From: Pectobacterium carotovorum
Lineage (GTDB): Bacteria > Pseudomonadota > Gammaproteobacteria > Enterobacterales > Enterobacteriaceae
Direction: 5' to 3'
DNA length: 64,000 nucleotides
NCBI RefSeq assembly: GCF_900129615.1
Contig: NZ_FQWI01000003.1
Coordinates: forward strand, 62,001 to 126,000
This document shows positions 1-9,147 of this stretch, one piece after another. The notes under the pieces are model-generated. The model was not told the origin of the DNA, did not search any database, and saw only the letters and a program-made list of their open reading frames with translations. The position numbers and the translations under genes are program-made. Within the stretch, counting starts at the first letter, position 1. Each line of letters opens with the position of its first letter.

Positions 1-564
1 TACCAGAAACAGCACGGGCAGAACGGGGTTATTCAACAGCGGGAACGATTTTAGTGCGGACAGTAGAAAGCCGGTATAGCAACCGAGCAGGACTGCCAGC
101 ACCAGCAGCAGGTTTTCAATTACCGCCGCTTTTTTGACGATCATCGCCGTCAATTTACGCGCTCGCGCAGTCAATGCGGGTCGGTGCCAGACGGTTTCAA
201 GCTGCGTCAACCATGCATCATGATAAAGCGTGATGAGCCATAGCAGCATCACGACGAAATACACCTGAAAGAGCATCACGCCGAGCGACATGATGGAGGT
301 GGGATTGTAAAAGACCATCAAATACCAAAAGGTAAAGGGTTTGGTCAGGTGTAAAATCAGAATCCCCAGCCCGAGGATCACGGCGAGCGGTGCGACGATA
401 GCCGTGGCTTTGATGACGCGATTACTGCCGTGATATTCGGTAGGAACGTAGTGCCTGATGAGCAGAGACAGCGACACCATTCCCGCCGAAATGCCAACCA
501 GAAGAAGATAAACGGCGATGGGCCAATCCCATACCAGCGTGTCGAACGTGAAGGCATTATGCAT
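1..564 (-). CDS. nrfD: NrfD-like membrane quinol-oxidising subunit (partial, C-terminus beyond window)
   Basis: The frame is open from the ATG at 564 to the window edge and encodes the first 188 residues of a polytopic membrane protein. It starts MHNAFTFDTLVWDWPIAVYL and continues with hydrophobic segments and the stretch LAVLLGCYTGFLLSALKSFP, which I recognise from NrfD/PsrC proteins. NrfD is the inner-membrane partner that passes electrons from menaquinol to the Fe-S protein NrfC in periplasmic nitrite reduction. The start overlaps the end of nrfC by 8 bases, so the two are translationally coupled. The substrate is inferred from the NrfC neighbour; other PsrC-type complexes use the same fold. 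Confidence 0.85.
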   Translation of the reverse strand, partial: MHNAFTFDTLVWDWPIAVYLLLVGISAGMVSLSLLIRHYVPTEYHGSNRVIKATAIVAPLAVILGLGILILHLTKPFTFWYLMVFYNPTSIMSLGVMLFQVYFVVMLLWLITLYHDAWLTQLETVWHRPALTARARKLTAMIVKKAAVIENLLLVLAVLLGCYTGFLLSALKSFPLLNNPVLPVLFLV

Positions 565-1255
565 TGTCGATAGCTCCTCGTTTCCCAGGAATACGATAGA
601 GTTGGGGTTCGGTGCCCAGATAAACCTTGGAGCGGTAGGTCGCGTTGCTCTCGATCATCTTGGCAATGTTGCTTTCAGGGTCGTTGAGATCGCCAAATAC
701 CAACGCTTTGGTGGGGCAGATTTCGACGCAGGCAGGCTGTTTCCCGGCGGCCAGATTGGTTTCCCGGCAAAAATTGCATTTGTCCGCCGTTTTCGTGACG
801 GGATTGATGAAACGCACATGGTAAGGACAGGCGGCAATACAGTAGCGGCAGCCCACGCAGCGTTTATCGTTCACATCAACAATGCCGGTGAGTGCGTCTT
901 TGAAGGAGGCTCCGGTTGGGCAGACGGCAACACAGGGCGGATTCTCACAGTGCTGGCAGGACTTACGGAAAAATTGCTTGATGGCGCGTGTTTTCTCGAC
1001 GGCAGGAATATCGACGGTTTGCAGTATATCCAGCCGGGTTACGCCATCAGGAACGCTATTCGTCTCTTTGCAGGCCTTGATACAGGCTTTGCATCCAATA
1101 CAACGCATTTCGTTATGCAATAAGCCATATTTAATAGCTACTTTACCCGGCGTTTTTTCTGGCTCATTTTGCGCTTGTGCGAGACCGATATTTCCACTAA
1201 CGGCAATCGCACTTCCCATATAGGCAATAAAACGACGGCGAGATAATTCTTCCAT
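557..1255 (-). CDS. nrfC: NrfC-like 4Fe-4S ferredoxin-type protein with Tat signal
   Basis: About 232 residues. The N-terminus has a twin-arginine motif (SRRRFIAYMG) followed by a hydrophobic stretch ending AQA, so the protein should be exported folded. Four cysteine clusters follow (CIGCKACIKAC, CQHCENPPC, CVGCRYCIAAC, then CNFC with CVEICP), as in NrfC, the electron carrier between NrfD and the cytochrome c nitrite reductase. I chose ATG 1255 because it places the Tat motif as in E. coli NrfC; a GTG at 1270 adds five residues, and neither start has a strong ribosome binding site. nrfA and nrfB, normally just upstream, are absent: the next gene is an unrelated hydrolase. Confidence 0.85.
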   Translation of the reverse strand: MEELSRRRFIAYMGSAIAVSGNIGLAQAQNEPEKTPGKVAIKYGLLHNEMRCIGCKACIKACKETNSVPDGVTRLDILQTVDIPAVEKTRAIKQFFRKSCQHCENPPCVAVCPTGASFKDALTGIVDVNDKRCVGCRYCIAACPYHVRFINPVTKTADKCNFCRETNLAAGKQPACVEICPTKALVFGDLNDPESNIAKMIESNATYRSKVYLGTEPQLYRIPGKRGAIDNA

Positions 1256-1614
1256 ATCATAAATCTTCACATTGAGGTGATAGCCATGCGAATACCATAA
1301 GATGTCATAGACATTATTAATGTCGTCATCGTGTTAATATTTCGCAGTGTGGCGCTAATAGAAAATAGCGGTCCATCATTACGATGGAAATAATAAATAA
1401 GTCACGTTGTTATTATGGTTTTATTGGAGCATGAGAATAAAAAGCCAAGTGTGCGCTTGGTCACGTTTATTTTTTTGTAGATCCGTATATAACAAATACC
1501 GATTTGTTATAAATGCCATGTCAATTCTTTATTTTTTTCGTATGTTTAAGAAATAGCGTTTCCGCTATAGATGTGTGCGTTGTTATTTTTTCATTATGTG
1601 ATAAACGTGAATAA

Positions 1615-1628
1615 TTGATGTGCATCAT
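1615..1628 (-). promoter_or_regulatory. FNR-like box upstream of nrfCD
   Basis: TTGAT-GTGC-ATCAT matches the FNR consensus TTGAT-N4-ATCAA with one mismatch. It lies about 360 bases upstream of the nrfC start in an AT-rich stretch (1256-1776) with no other gene. Anaerobic control of nrf genes by FNR is known in E. coli; the distance means a long leader or a second, closer promoter would be needed. The rest of this gap holds nothing else I can name. Confidence 0.5.
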
Positions 1629-1697
1629 ATTGCACGTTTTTTTATGCGGCGGCAGGGAAGGGTATAAACGGTTAGAACGATTTCTCGCAACAAATAA

Positions 1698-1728
1698 AAA
1701 CGTTAGTGCTTATTTCACACTAACGTTT
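1698..1728 (-). terminator. Stem-loop after the hydrolase gene
   Basis: Inverted repeat with 11-base arms AAACGTTAGTG / CACTAACGTTT and a 9-base loop, about 50 bases past the hydrolase stop. The A/T ends give a U-rich tail in the leftward transcript, consistent with a rho-independent terminator. Confidence 0.6.
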
Positions 1729-1776
1729 ATGCAACATAAATAATAAGAAATCTATTCTATAGATTTTAAACTAGCA

Positions 1777-2742
1777 TCAGGGTTTTAGGTGCTTATCAAG
1801 AAAGCGCACGGTAATTTGCATGATGTCCGGTTGCAGCCAATGCGGTCCACCGTGTTCTGCGCCTTTAACGCTGTAGTAGGTGGATTCGATATTTTTCGCC
1901 GTCAGAGCCTGATGCAGTCTCTCAGTCTGACGTGGAGAAACTGAGGTATCGTTCGTACCGTGCATAATCAGGAACGGCGGCGTGGTGCCGCTGATAAAAT
2001 TAATCGGGTTGGCCGCAGCCGCTTTTTCGGGGTAGCGGGTAATCGCGCCGCCTTCATTAAATACTGCGGTGCCGTTGACCCAGATAGCTTCTGTCGCGGA
2101 AGGCGAGGCGTGTTTCTGAACGACATCATCAGGGAATCCTTCACCGACGAGCGTCAGATCGGATAAGCCATAGAAATCAATAACAGCCTGGACATCGCTG
2201 CTTTGGTCGAGATTATCGCCTTTATCGTAGGCTTGTGAGCCATTGGTCACCCCGGAAAATGCCGCCAGATACCCTCCCGCCGATGAACCGAAAACCGCGG
2301 CATGTTGGCCGTCAATGCCGAACTTTTTCGCATTAGCGCGCAGATAGCGAATGGCGGATTTGACATCTTCCAGCGGCGAGGGGAAAAGGACGGTAGGAGC
2401 GACGCGGTATTCCATACTGGCAACGACATAACCCGCTTCGGCAATGCTAAGGCGCTGCTGAAGATAATTATCTTTATTGGCGTTAATGAAGCCACCGCCG
2501 GTAATGAATAATACGACGGGAAGTGCTTTTTTCGCTTCAGGCTGAAGGATATCCATTTTTAATGCGACGTTAGGGTAGCCACGCATTGATACCTGAGAAT
2601 AAACAACGTCAGAGATTAACTTCACCGAGGTGGTTTCCTGCTTTACGGTGATTTCATGTTGGTTCTGTGCCGCATTGATTGCTGTCGAGCTCATCATCGT
2701 GAGTGATGCTAATACTATTTTTGCTGTTTTCGGATAGTGCAT
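1777..2742 (-). CDS. Secreted alpha/beta hydrolase, esterase/lipase family
   Basis: 321 residues with an N-terminal signal peptide (hydrophobic to about residue 24, ending INAA). The oxyanion-hole motif GGGF is at about 82-85, the nucleophile elbow GSSAGG at about 152-157 (Ser154), and a late HG motif in AEHGGPHW supplies the probable catalytic histidine. This is the layout of BD-FAE/hormone-sensitive-lipase-like carboxylesterases. It should act in the periplasm or outside the cell on an ester, possibly a plant-derived one; the substrate cannot be read from sequence. It is divergent from the LysR gene at 3214, the usual arrangement for a LysR protein and its target. Confidence 0.8.
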   Translation of the reverse strand: MHYPKTAKIVLASLTMMSSTAINAAQNQHEITVKQETTSVKLISDVVYSQVSMRGYPNVALKMDILQPEAKKALPVVLFITGGGFINANKDNYLQQRLSIAEAGYVVASMEYRVAPTVLFPSPLEDVKSAIRYLRANAKKFGIDGQHAAVFGSSAGGYLAAFSGVTNGSQAYDKGDNLDQSSDVQAVIDFYGLSDLTLVGEGFPDDVVQKHASPSATEAIWVNGTAVFNEGGAITRYPEKAAAANPINFISGTTPPFLIMHGTNDTSVSPRQTERLHQALTAKNIESTYYSVKGAEHGGPHWLQPDIMQITVRFLDKHLKP

Positions 2743-2984
2743 ACTTTCAATCCTTTGTTAGAAGTATGTAAGTTAGTGAGGTTTGTGAAGAACGATGTCA
2801 TGTTGTGAAAATAATATTAAAAAATCTTTAGTAATATGAGGTGTGCTGTCTTAAGGTGATGAATTATTTCCTCCTTGATAATAAGTTGACTATACCTACC
2901 ATTAACGCTATTTCTCATTAATTAAATGTGCATCTAATCACATTTGATTATTTACAGGTCCCTATAATTGTTATTATGGGTGGT

Positions 2985-3182
<198 letters not shown>

Positions 3183-3213
3183 AAATGAGACAGTTGATGC
3201 GTAATATAAAACA

Positions 3214-4116
3214 ATGTTTAGCATAAAGCGTGTGATTTATTATCAGGAGCTCATCCGTGTCGGGAGTTTCACTAAAGCGGCGAAGGCGCTGAATATCTCT
3301 CAGGCTTTTTTGTCGCAGGAGATCGCACGGCTGGAACTTGAAACGGAAAGAAAACTGATTAACCGAACCACCCGGCAGTTTTCTCTGACGCCGTTTGGGG
3401 AGATCTTTGCTGATAAAATTCAGGGGATGATTAAAGAGCATTATGAGCTGGAACAGTTCGTCAGCAGCTATGAGGAAAGCACGGATGGCGCGCTACTGGT
3501 TGGCGTGATCCCGATTTTTAACCGTCTGGCTCACTACAATATGTTTAACCTGTTTCAGAAGGCCTATCCCAATATCGATATCTCTTTCATTGACGGCGTA
3601 AGCACCGATTTACTGGAAAGGGTGCGCAATGGCGAGATCCACCTGTCTTTCTCGACGCCTTTTGATGAATACTTGAACGATCCGTTGTTTCATCACACCA
3701 TTTGTCAGATCGATGACGTTGTTGCGGTGATGGCAAGGTCGCACCCGCTTGCCGACAGTAAGATGCTCAGCTTGCCGCAGCTGGTAAAAGAAAAGCTGAT
3801 CGTGCCGCAGAAAGGGACGGGGGAACATGCCGCCGTTTCGGAATCCTTCACCCGACAGGGCATCAACCCCAGCTACTTTCGCGAATGCAGCAATATGGAC
3901 ATCATTATGGACCTGGTGATCAACCTGTCCGGCGTGGTCTTCCTCTGTTCGTCTGTCGCCAAAAGCCTGACCGCTTACGACGTCGCGGTGATTCCGCTGG
4001 AAGAGCAACTGAAAAGGACATTTGCCATTAGCTATCTGAAGCGCAGTACGAACATTCCCATGGTGCGCCTGTTTCTGGATTTCCTGCAAGATTACAACAG
4101 CAAGTCCGTTCGGTAG
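3214..4116 (+). CDS. LysR-family transcriptional regulator
   Basis: 300 residues. The N-terminal winged helix-turn-helix includes GSFTKAAKALNISQAFLSQEI, then the typical linker helix and a periplasmic-binding-like effector domain from about residue 90. LysR proteins act as tetramers that respond to a small ligand and commonly control a divergent gene, here the secreted hydrolase. Its own ribosome binding site is weak. The ligand is unknown. Confidence 0.85.
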   Translation: MFSIKRVIYYQELIRVGSFTKAAKALNISQAFLSQEIARLELETERKLINRTTRQFSLTPFGEIFADKIQGMIKEHYELEQFVSSYEESTDGALLVGVIPIFNRLAHYNMFNLFQKAYPNIDISFIDGVSTDLLERVRNGEIHLSFSTPFDEYLNDPLFHHTICQIDDVVAVMARSHPLADSKMLSLPQLVKEKLIVPQKGTGEHAAVSESFTRQGINPSYFRECSNMDIIMDLVINLSGVVFLCSSVAKSLTAYDVAVIPLEEQLKRTFAISYLKRSTNIPMVRLFLDFLQDYNSKSVR

Positions 4117-4272
4117 CGCGCTTCCCTTGTTTGGAAGGTGCAGATCGCCAGATAGTTGGCCCCTCGACTGGCTTGAGTTGAACATTTTTTAATCACTTAG
4201 TTAGAGGGGTGTGGTATTTTTTATCTATACAAATCAGTCGGATTCATAATCCATGTGTAGTGCCAGGCTACG

Positions 4273-4551
4273 CTACTTTGAATCTTTAAATAGCGGAAGC
4301 CCTTGGGATTTTCTCCAACGCTTTATTTCATTAAGAACACCTTCCGGTGAGTCATCTCTTTCATCAGGCGGATAAAAAATCAAACCATTCCCTTCAGGGT
4401 GAAACACAATTTTATCAAAATGCTCAACCAAACGATCTAAGTGTGTTTCTAATTCTTTGCCTCTAAGTCCCATAGGGTTATCAAAAAACTCCTTTAGGTA
4501 AGAAATAAACTCCGCCTCAGTATAGTCCTCAAGTTTTTCTTTTAAATTCAT
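4273..4551 (-). CDS. Colicin/pyocin DNase immunity protein (Im9-like)
   Basis: 92 residues from ATG 4551, preceded by GGTGA at correct spacing; a longer frame upstream lacks such a site. The sequence follows the Im2/Im7/Im8/Im9 family: LEDYTEAEFISYLKEFF, then HFDKIVFHPEGNGLIFYP, with the acidic helix that binds an HNH nuclease, and a late RWRKSQG. It should neutralise the nuclease encoded immediately upstream (gap about 16 bases). Its last 16 residues are the same as in the second immunity protein at 27343, whereas the middle differs. Confidence 0.9.
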   Translation of the reverse strand: MNLKEKLEDYTEAEFISYLKEFFDNPMGLRGKELETHLDRLVEHFDKIVFHPEGNGLIFYPPDERDDSPEGVLNEIKRWRKSQGLPLFKDSK

Positions 4552-4567
4552 ATATTCACCATTATTT

Positions 4568-6370
4568 TCAATGCAAGCCAATATGATTTTTGGGGGTGTT
4601 CACTCTCAAATTATCAATATTATATACTTCCCCTCTGTGCTGTATATTTTTAACATGATGAATTTCAAACCGTTTTCTTTTCCCTACCTGCTCTTCAGGT
4701 ATAGCAAAAGGGGAAGTGCCTGCTCTAATGATGGTCTGATTGGATCGATTAAACTGCACCATTAATTCAGGACACTCTGCCACGGCTAACCAAAATGCTT
4801 CCCTAAAATCATCAAAGCGTTCAAATTTTTGCCCTCTCAGTTTATCTGCAACTTGAGCAGGCACTGGCGCGCCTAATCCTGAACTGGCGGATTCCAGCCA
4901 TTTACCTTCACTACTCAATACCTCACCTTTTCCTGTTACGGTGCCGGGTTTATCCCGCGCTGATTGCAGATAAACATAGATTGGTTTTATCTCTGACCCA
5001 TCAGGGAATACTAAGATCCAGTCATTAAAATCATGCTCATCTATTGCAGGAAACGGTAGCGTGGTCGTTTCTATTTCATCCTCGGGGATAGGGTAGATCA
5101 GGATGGTTGGTTGACTGATGGGGTTTACCGGGCTTCCGGTATCCGTTACAGACTCTGATCCATCAGGCTTTTCTGGTGTCCATGTGATGGTCGGGCCATC
5201 TAAGCCGGGCGCTGGTGTGAAGGTATAGCCCTGAATCTTCGCATCCCACACCATGTTGGCAACGCGAACGCCTTCATAGCGTGTTCCTTCCCCCGTATGA
5301 ACACCATAGACCTGCATCTTGCCATGAATATCAGGACGCCAGAAAAACCGGACGCGTGTTGTTGCCGTTTCGCCCGCCCAGCCTTTACGCCGTAGCTCAT
5401 CTTCCAGCCAGTGTTCATCTCGTCCTGGAACCTTATCACTGCCTTTCCCCGCAGACGGGATATAGAGCGCGGAGGCTAATGCGCCAATATACGGCACACT
5501 TCTTGCCGCACTCAGCACGCCACCTAGAGACCATTCTCCCCAGACTTGTGTCATGACTCCCGTCGCGGCCAGTAAGCCGACATCTGCACTGGCGACAGGT
5601 TCTTTCTGTTTCTCTGCGACTACCGAGTCGATAAGCGGTTTGGCAATGGGGACTGGGGAAAGCGTTTTGTCATCAGCAGCGACCAACAAATTAAACAGGG
5701 TCTTATACCAGGGTTCTTGTGGGAGAGGTTTGGGAGGAGGTGGCTTGGGTGAAGGTGTTGCGGTTTCTGATACCGCTGTTTTCTTCTTCGTAGCCTGTGC
5801 ATGTTGCACAACTTCATGCGTATTACTTGCAGAATGATAATCATAGCCACAGCAATCGTCTTGTTCGGGCTGGGCAAACAGCACCATGTCCCCGAAATTT
5901 TTGACTGGCTCTTTTTCCGTCCTTGCATGAATACAGCCTTTATCTTGTAAACAAGATTTGGCGTAAACAGGAGGAACGGTCAGCATTGGTGTTAATGCCA
6001 GCAACGGCGCATGGCTTAATACTGCCTGTTTAGCGCAGTCCTGAACCGGAGATTGATAAGGTGTATCACCAATAATAACGTTGCCACTGCCGGAAATAAT
6101 CACACCACCACAATTGATGCTATCTCCAATACGCGCAGCAGGCTTGCCGTTAATAATGACGGTGGATGAGCCTTCGGTTATTTTTCGGGAATGGGGACCA
6201 TGTGGCGCATCGGAGCAGGGGCAATCATGAAGCAGAACCGCATCGCCTTTACGGGCAGCAGGCTGACCATTAATGATCACGTCAGGACTGCCTTCGGTTA
6301 TCGGTGTTTCAGGGAAGCAATCGTGACCACTTCCGATATCGTTAAGGCGGGCGGCACCCGGCATCGTCAT
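4568..6370 (-). CDS. PAAR / S-type pyocin / HNH DNase antibacterial effector, copy 1
   Basis: 600 residues from ATG 6370 (AAAGGA just upstream). Residues 1-105 form a PAAR domain with repeated GSxxVIINGxPAARxGD units, the tip of a type VI secretion spike. A proline/lysine linker follows at about 215, then an S-type pyocin domain (about 300-440, including WLEDELRRKGWAGET). The C-terminal 90 residues are a colicin E9-like HNH nuclease: KFERFDDFREAFW, then FEIHHVKNI and the final histidines. It should be delivered by a type VI apparatus, perhaps with VgrG, and degrade DNA of neighbouring bacteria. No vgrG, hcp or sheath gene is present here, so this is an orphan effector island. Confidence 0.9.
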   Translation of the reverse strand: MTMPGAARLNDIGSGHDCFPETPITEGSPDVIINGQPAARKGDAVLLHDCPCSDAPHGPHSRKITEGSSTVIINGKPAARIGDSINCGGVIISGSGNVIIGDTPYQSPVQDCAKQAVLSHAPLLALTPMLTVPPVYAKSCLQDKGCIHARTEKEPVKNFGDMVLFAQPEQDDCCGYDYHSASNTHEVVQHAQATKKKTAVSETATPSPKPPPPKPLPQEPWYKTLFNLLVAADDKTLSPVPIAKPLIDSVVAEKQKEPVASADVGLLAATGVMTQVWGEWSLGGVLSAARSVPYIGALASALYIPSAGKGSDKVPGRDEHWLEDELRRKGWAGETATTRVRFFWRPDIHGKMQVYGVHTGEGTRYEGVRVANMVWDAKIQGYTFTPAPGLDGPTITWTPEKPDGSESVTDTGSPVNPISQPTILIYPIPEDEIETTTLPFPAIDEHDFNDWILVFPDGSEIKPIYVYLQSARDKPGTVTGKGEVLSSEGKWLESASSGLGAPVPAQVADKLRGQKFERFDDFREAFWLAVAECPELMVQFNRSNQTIIRAGTSPFAIPEEQVGKRKRFEIHHVKNIQHRGEVYNIDNLRVNTPKNHIGLH

Positions 6371-6681
6371 TTTCCTTTGACAGTAAAACAATCCTTTTGA
6401 TGGCTGAATGTTGGGCGTTTTTTATGGGGGATTCAATACCGGAACCGCTACCCGCCTTGCATATAGTGGCCCGAGCATTGACCGCACAAGCCGCCGCCGC
6501 CTCTTATCTCCCCACGTTCAGCTTCCCCCGACGCACTCCGGTTTTTCTTCCTGCTCTTCATGAATTTTAGATAAATGTTGCAGATGTGAATAAATGTGAG
6601 GCGATTCAAATTATCTCGATTAATATACTTGTATGGTAGTCAGCATTAACGAATGGCTACATGCACAGAAGGATAAGTAAC
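6371..6681. other. Intergenic: effector 5' flank and rspA promoter region
   Basis: The first 70 or so bases upstream of the effector (through GTTGGGCGTTTTTTATGGGG) are repeated upstream of effector copy 2 at about 29440-29505, so the duplication includes the 5' flank. The right part holds the rspA promoter region: a CRP-like site at 6595, and candidate -10 hexamers TATACT (6624) or TATGGT (6632). Confidence 0.6.
6595..6610 (+). promoter_or_regulatory. CRP-like site upstream of rspA
   Basis: TGTGA-GGCGAT-TCAAA differs from the CRP consensus TGTGA-N6-TCACA at one position. It is centred about 80 bases before the rspA start. Catabolite control fits a sugar-acid catabolic operon. Confidence 0.5.
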
Positions 6682-7896
6682 GTGAAGATTGTCAGCGCTG
6701 AAGTGTTTGTCACCTGTCCGGGACGGAACTTTGTCACCCTGAAAATTACGACAGATAGCGGATTAACCGGCCTCGGCGATGCGACGCTCAACGGGCGTGA
6801 GCTGCCGGTCGCCTCTTACCTCAAAGATCATGTGTGTCCGCAGCTAATTGGCCGCGATGCGCACCAGATCGAAGATATTTGGCAGTATTTCTACAAAGGC
6901 GCGTACTGGCGTCGTGGTCCGGTGACGATGTCCGCGATCTCGGCAGTCGACACTGCGCTGTGGGATATCAAGGCCAAAGCCGCCAACATGCCGCTCTACC
7001 AACTGTTGGGCGGGGCATCGCGCACGGGCGTCATGGTCTATTGCCACACCACGGGCCACTCGATTGATGAAGTGCTGGATGATTACGCTAAGCATCGCGA
7101 TGAGGGCTTCAAGGCGATTCGCGTACAGTGCGGTGTGCCGGGTATGAAAACCACCTACGGCATGGCGAAAGGCAAAGGGCTGGCGTATGAACCAGCGACG
7201 AAAGGCAACTTGCCGGAAGAGCAACTGTGGTCGACGGAAAAATACCTCGATTTCACGCCGAAACTGTTCGAAGCGGTGCGCGACAAATTTGGCTTTAACG
7301 AGCACATGCTGCACGACATGCACCACCGCCTGACGCCGATTGAAGCGGCGCGCTTTGGCAAAAGCATTGAGGATTATCGCCTATTCTGGATGGAAGACCC
7401 GACGCCTGCTGAAAACCAGGAGTGCTTCCGTTTAATCCGTCAGCACACGGTTACGCCGATTGCCGTTGGTGAAGTCTTTAACAGCATCTGGGATTGCAAA
7501 CAGCTGATCGAAGAACAGCTCATCGACTACATTCGCACCACGATTACCCACGCGGGCGGGATTACTGGCATGCGTCGCATCGCCGACTTTGCCTCGCTCT
7601 ATCAGGTGCGTACCGGTTCGCACGGGCCGTCGGACCTGTCGCCTATCTGCATGGCGGCGGCGCTGCATTTTGACCTCTGGGTGCCAAACTTCGGCGTGCA
7701 GGAATACATGGGTTATTCGGAGCAAATGCTGGAAGTGTTCCCACATAGCTGGACATTCGATAACGGCTACATGCACCCAGGCGAAAAACCGGGGTTAGGC
7801 ATTGAGTTCGATGAAAAGCTGGCGGCCAAATACCCCTATGACCCCGCTTATCTGCCGGTTGCTCGTCTGGAAGACGGCACGTTGTGGAATTGGTAA
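6682..7896 (+). CDS. rspA: RspA, D-mannonate dehydratase family (enolase superfamily)
   Basis: 404 residues from GTG 6682, which follows AGAAGGA at good spacing and gives the family start [17 protein letters not shown]; an upstream ATG at 6661 would add seven residues. The sequence closely follows E. coli RspA along its whole length, e.g. [20 protein letters not shown] and [14 protein letters not shown]. Metal ligands are expected in [17 protein letters not shown] and AVGEVFNS. RspA/ManD enzymes dehydrate D-mannonate or related acids to a 2-keto-3-deoxy acid, though many have weak activity. First gene of the rspA-rspB-ydfJ-ydfI unit. Confidence 0.95.
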   Translation: MKIVSAEVFVTCPGRNFVTLKITTDSGLTGLGDATLNGRELPVASYLKDHVCPQLIGRDAHQIEDIWQYFYKGAYWRRGPVTMSAISAVDTALWDIKAKAANMPLYQLLGGASRTGVMVYCHTTGHSIDEVLDDYAKHRDEGFKAIRVQCGVPGMKTTYGMAKGKGLAYEPATKGNLPEEQLWSTEKYLDFTPKLFEAVRDKFGFNEHMLHDMHHRLTPIEAARFGKSIEDYRLFWMEDPTPAENQECFRLIRQHTVTPIAVGEVFNSIWDCKQLIEEQLIDYIRTTITHAGGITGMRRIADFASLYQVRTGSHGPSDLSPICMAAALHFDLWVPNFGVQEYMGYSEQMLEVFPHSWTFDNGYMHPGEKPGLGIEFDEKLAAKYPYDPAYLPVARLEDGTLWNW

Positions 7897-7925
7897 GAGT
7901 GGAATAGGTAATCAGAGGCCAAAAC

Positions 7926-8948
7926 ATGAAAAGCATTGTGATACAGCAGCCGAATGAGCTGGTGATTGAAGAACGTCCTATTCCGCAGCCCGCGGCAGGT
8001 GAAGTTCGGGTGAAGGTAAAGCTGGCGGGTATCTGCGGTTCGGATAGCCACATCTATCGCGGGCATAACCCCTTTGCCAAATACCCGCGCGTGATCGGGC
8101 ATGAATTTTTCGGCGTGATTGAGGCGGTCGGTGACGGCGTGGAGGCATCACGTCTGGGCGAACGCGTCTCGGTCGACCCGGTAGTGAGCTGCGGCCACTG
8201 CTACCCTTGCTCCATCGGCAAGCCGAACGTCTGTACCTCGCTGGTGGTGCTGGGTGTGCACCGTGACGGTGGGTTCAGCGAGTACGCTGCCGTACCGGCG
8301 AAGAACGCGCACACCATCCCGGACGAGATTCCTGATGAGTTCGCGGTAATGGTGGAACCCTTCACGATTTCAGCCAACGTGACCGCACAGGTGAAGCCGA
8401 CGGAGCAGGATATCGCCCTGATTTATGGCGCGGGACCGATGGGATTGACCTCGGTTCAGGTGCTGAAAGGCGTGTTCAACGTGAAGGAAGTCATTGTCGT
8501 CGATCGCATTCCTGAACGTCTGGATATGGCATTACGCAGCGGAGCGGACAGGGTTATCAACAACGCATCGCTGTCATTAAAAGACGAGCTGGAAGCGCTG
8601 AATATCAAGCCTACGCTGATTGTTGATGCTGCCTGCCATCCGTCTATTTTGCAGGAAGCGATTACGATTGCGTCTCCTGCGGCACGTATCGCCATCATGG
8701 GCTTTTCCAGCGAGCCTTGTCAGGTCAGCCAACAGGGAATAACCAGCAAAGAGATCTCCATTTTCTCATCGCGCTTGAATGCCAATAAATTCCCCATCGT
8801 GATTGAGTGGCTGAAAGAGAAACGTATCGACCCAGCAAAACTGATTACCCATCGGTTTGATTATCAGCAGGTGGTACAGGCGATTGAGGTCTTTGAAAAA
8901 GATCAAAAACGCTGCTGTAAAGTCCTGCTGACATTTAATGATGCATGA
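7926..8948 (+). CDS. rspB: RspB, zinc-dependent alcohol dehydrogenase
   Basis: 340 residues, medium-chain dehydrogenase fold. The catalytic zinc site is CGSDSH (Cys37) plus GHEFFG, the structural zinc cluster is in CGHCYPCSIGKPNVC, and the NAD-binding loop is GAGPMGL near residue 172. It matches E. coli RspB almost throughout, including SIFSSRLNANKFPIVI. It probably oxidises or reduces a sugar acid or polyol feeding RspA. It follows rspA by 29 bases, so the two are cotranscribed. Confidence 0.93.
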   Translation: MKSIVIQQPNELVIEERPIPQPAAGEVRVKVKLAGICGSDSHIYRGHNPFAKYPRVIGHEFFGVIEAVGDGVEASRLGERVSVDPVVSCGHCYPCSIGKPNVCTSLVVLGVHRDGGFSEYAAVPAKNAHTIPDEIPDEFAVMVEPFTISANVTAQVKPTEQDIALIYGAGPMGLTSVQVLKGVFNVKEVIVVDRIPERLDMALRSGADRVINNASLSLKDELEALNIKPTLIVDAACHPSILQEAITIASPAARIAIMGFSSEPCQVSQQGITSKEISIFSSRLNANKFPIVIEWLKEKRIDPAKLITHRFDYQQVVQAIEVFEKDQKRCCKVLLTFNDA

Positions 8949-9043
8949 CACGTTATTAACAACAGGGGATATATAAAAGGAAAAACTATATCGACTACAG
9001 AATAATATAATGATTCCTTTGAAGTAATTATTTCTCTCTTAAT

Positions 9044-9074
9044 CACTCCAGATCGTCAATAACGGACTGGAGTG
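9044..9074 (+). terminator. Stem-loop between rspB and the transporter gene
   Basis: CACTCCAG / CTGGAGTG arms (8 bp) with a 15-base loop. No clear U-tract follows, so it may attenuate or process the transcript between rspB and the downstream transporter. Confidence 0.4.
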
Positions 9075-9147
9075 GATTGCGACACCATGATGAACGGTAA
9101 TTTTACTTACTGTGCTCTACCATAATTACAAATCGTCGAGAGTATAT

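Noticed and set aside
518..1123. Rightward 201-codon frame opposite nrfC
   Set aside because: It is antisense to an unambiguous Fe-S protein and has no family features.
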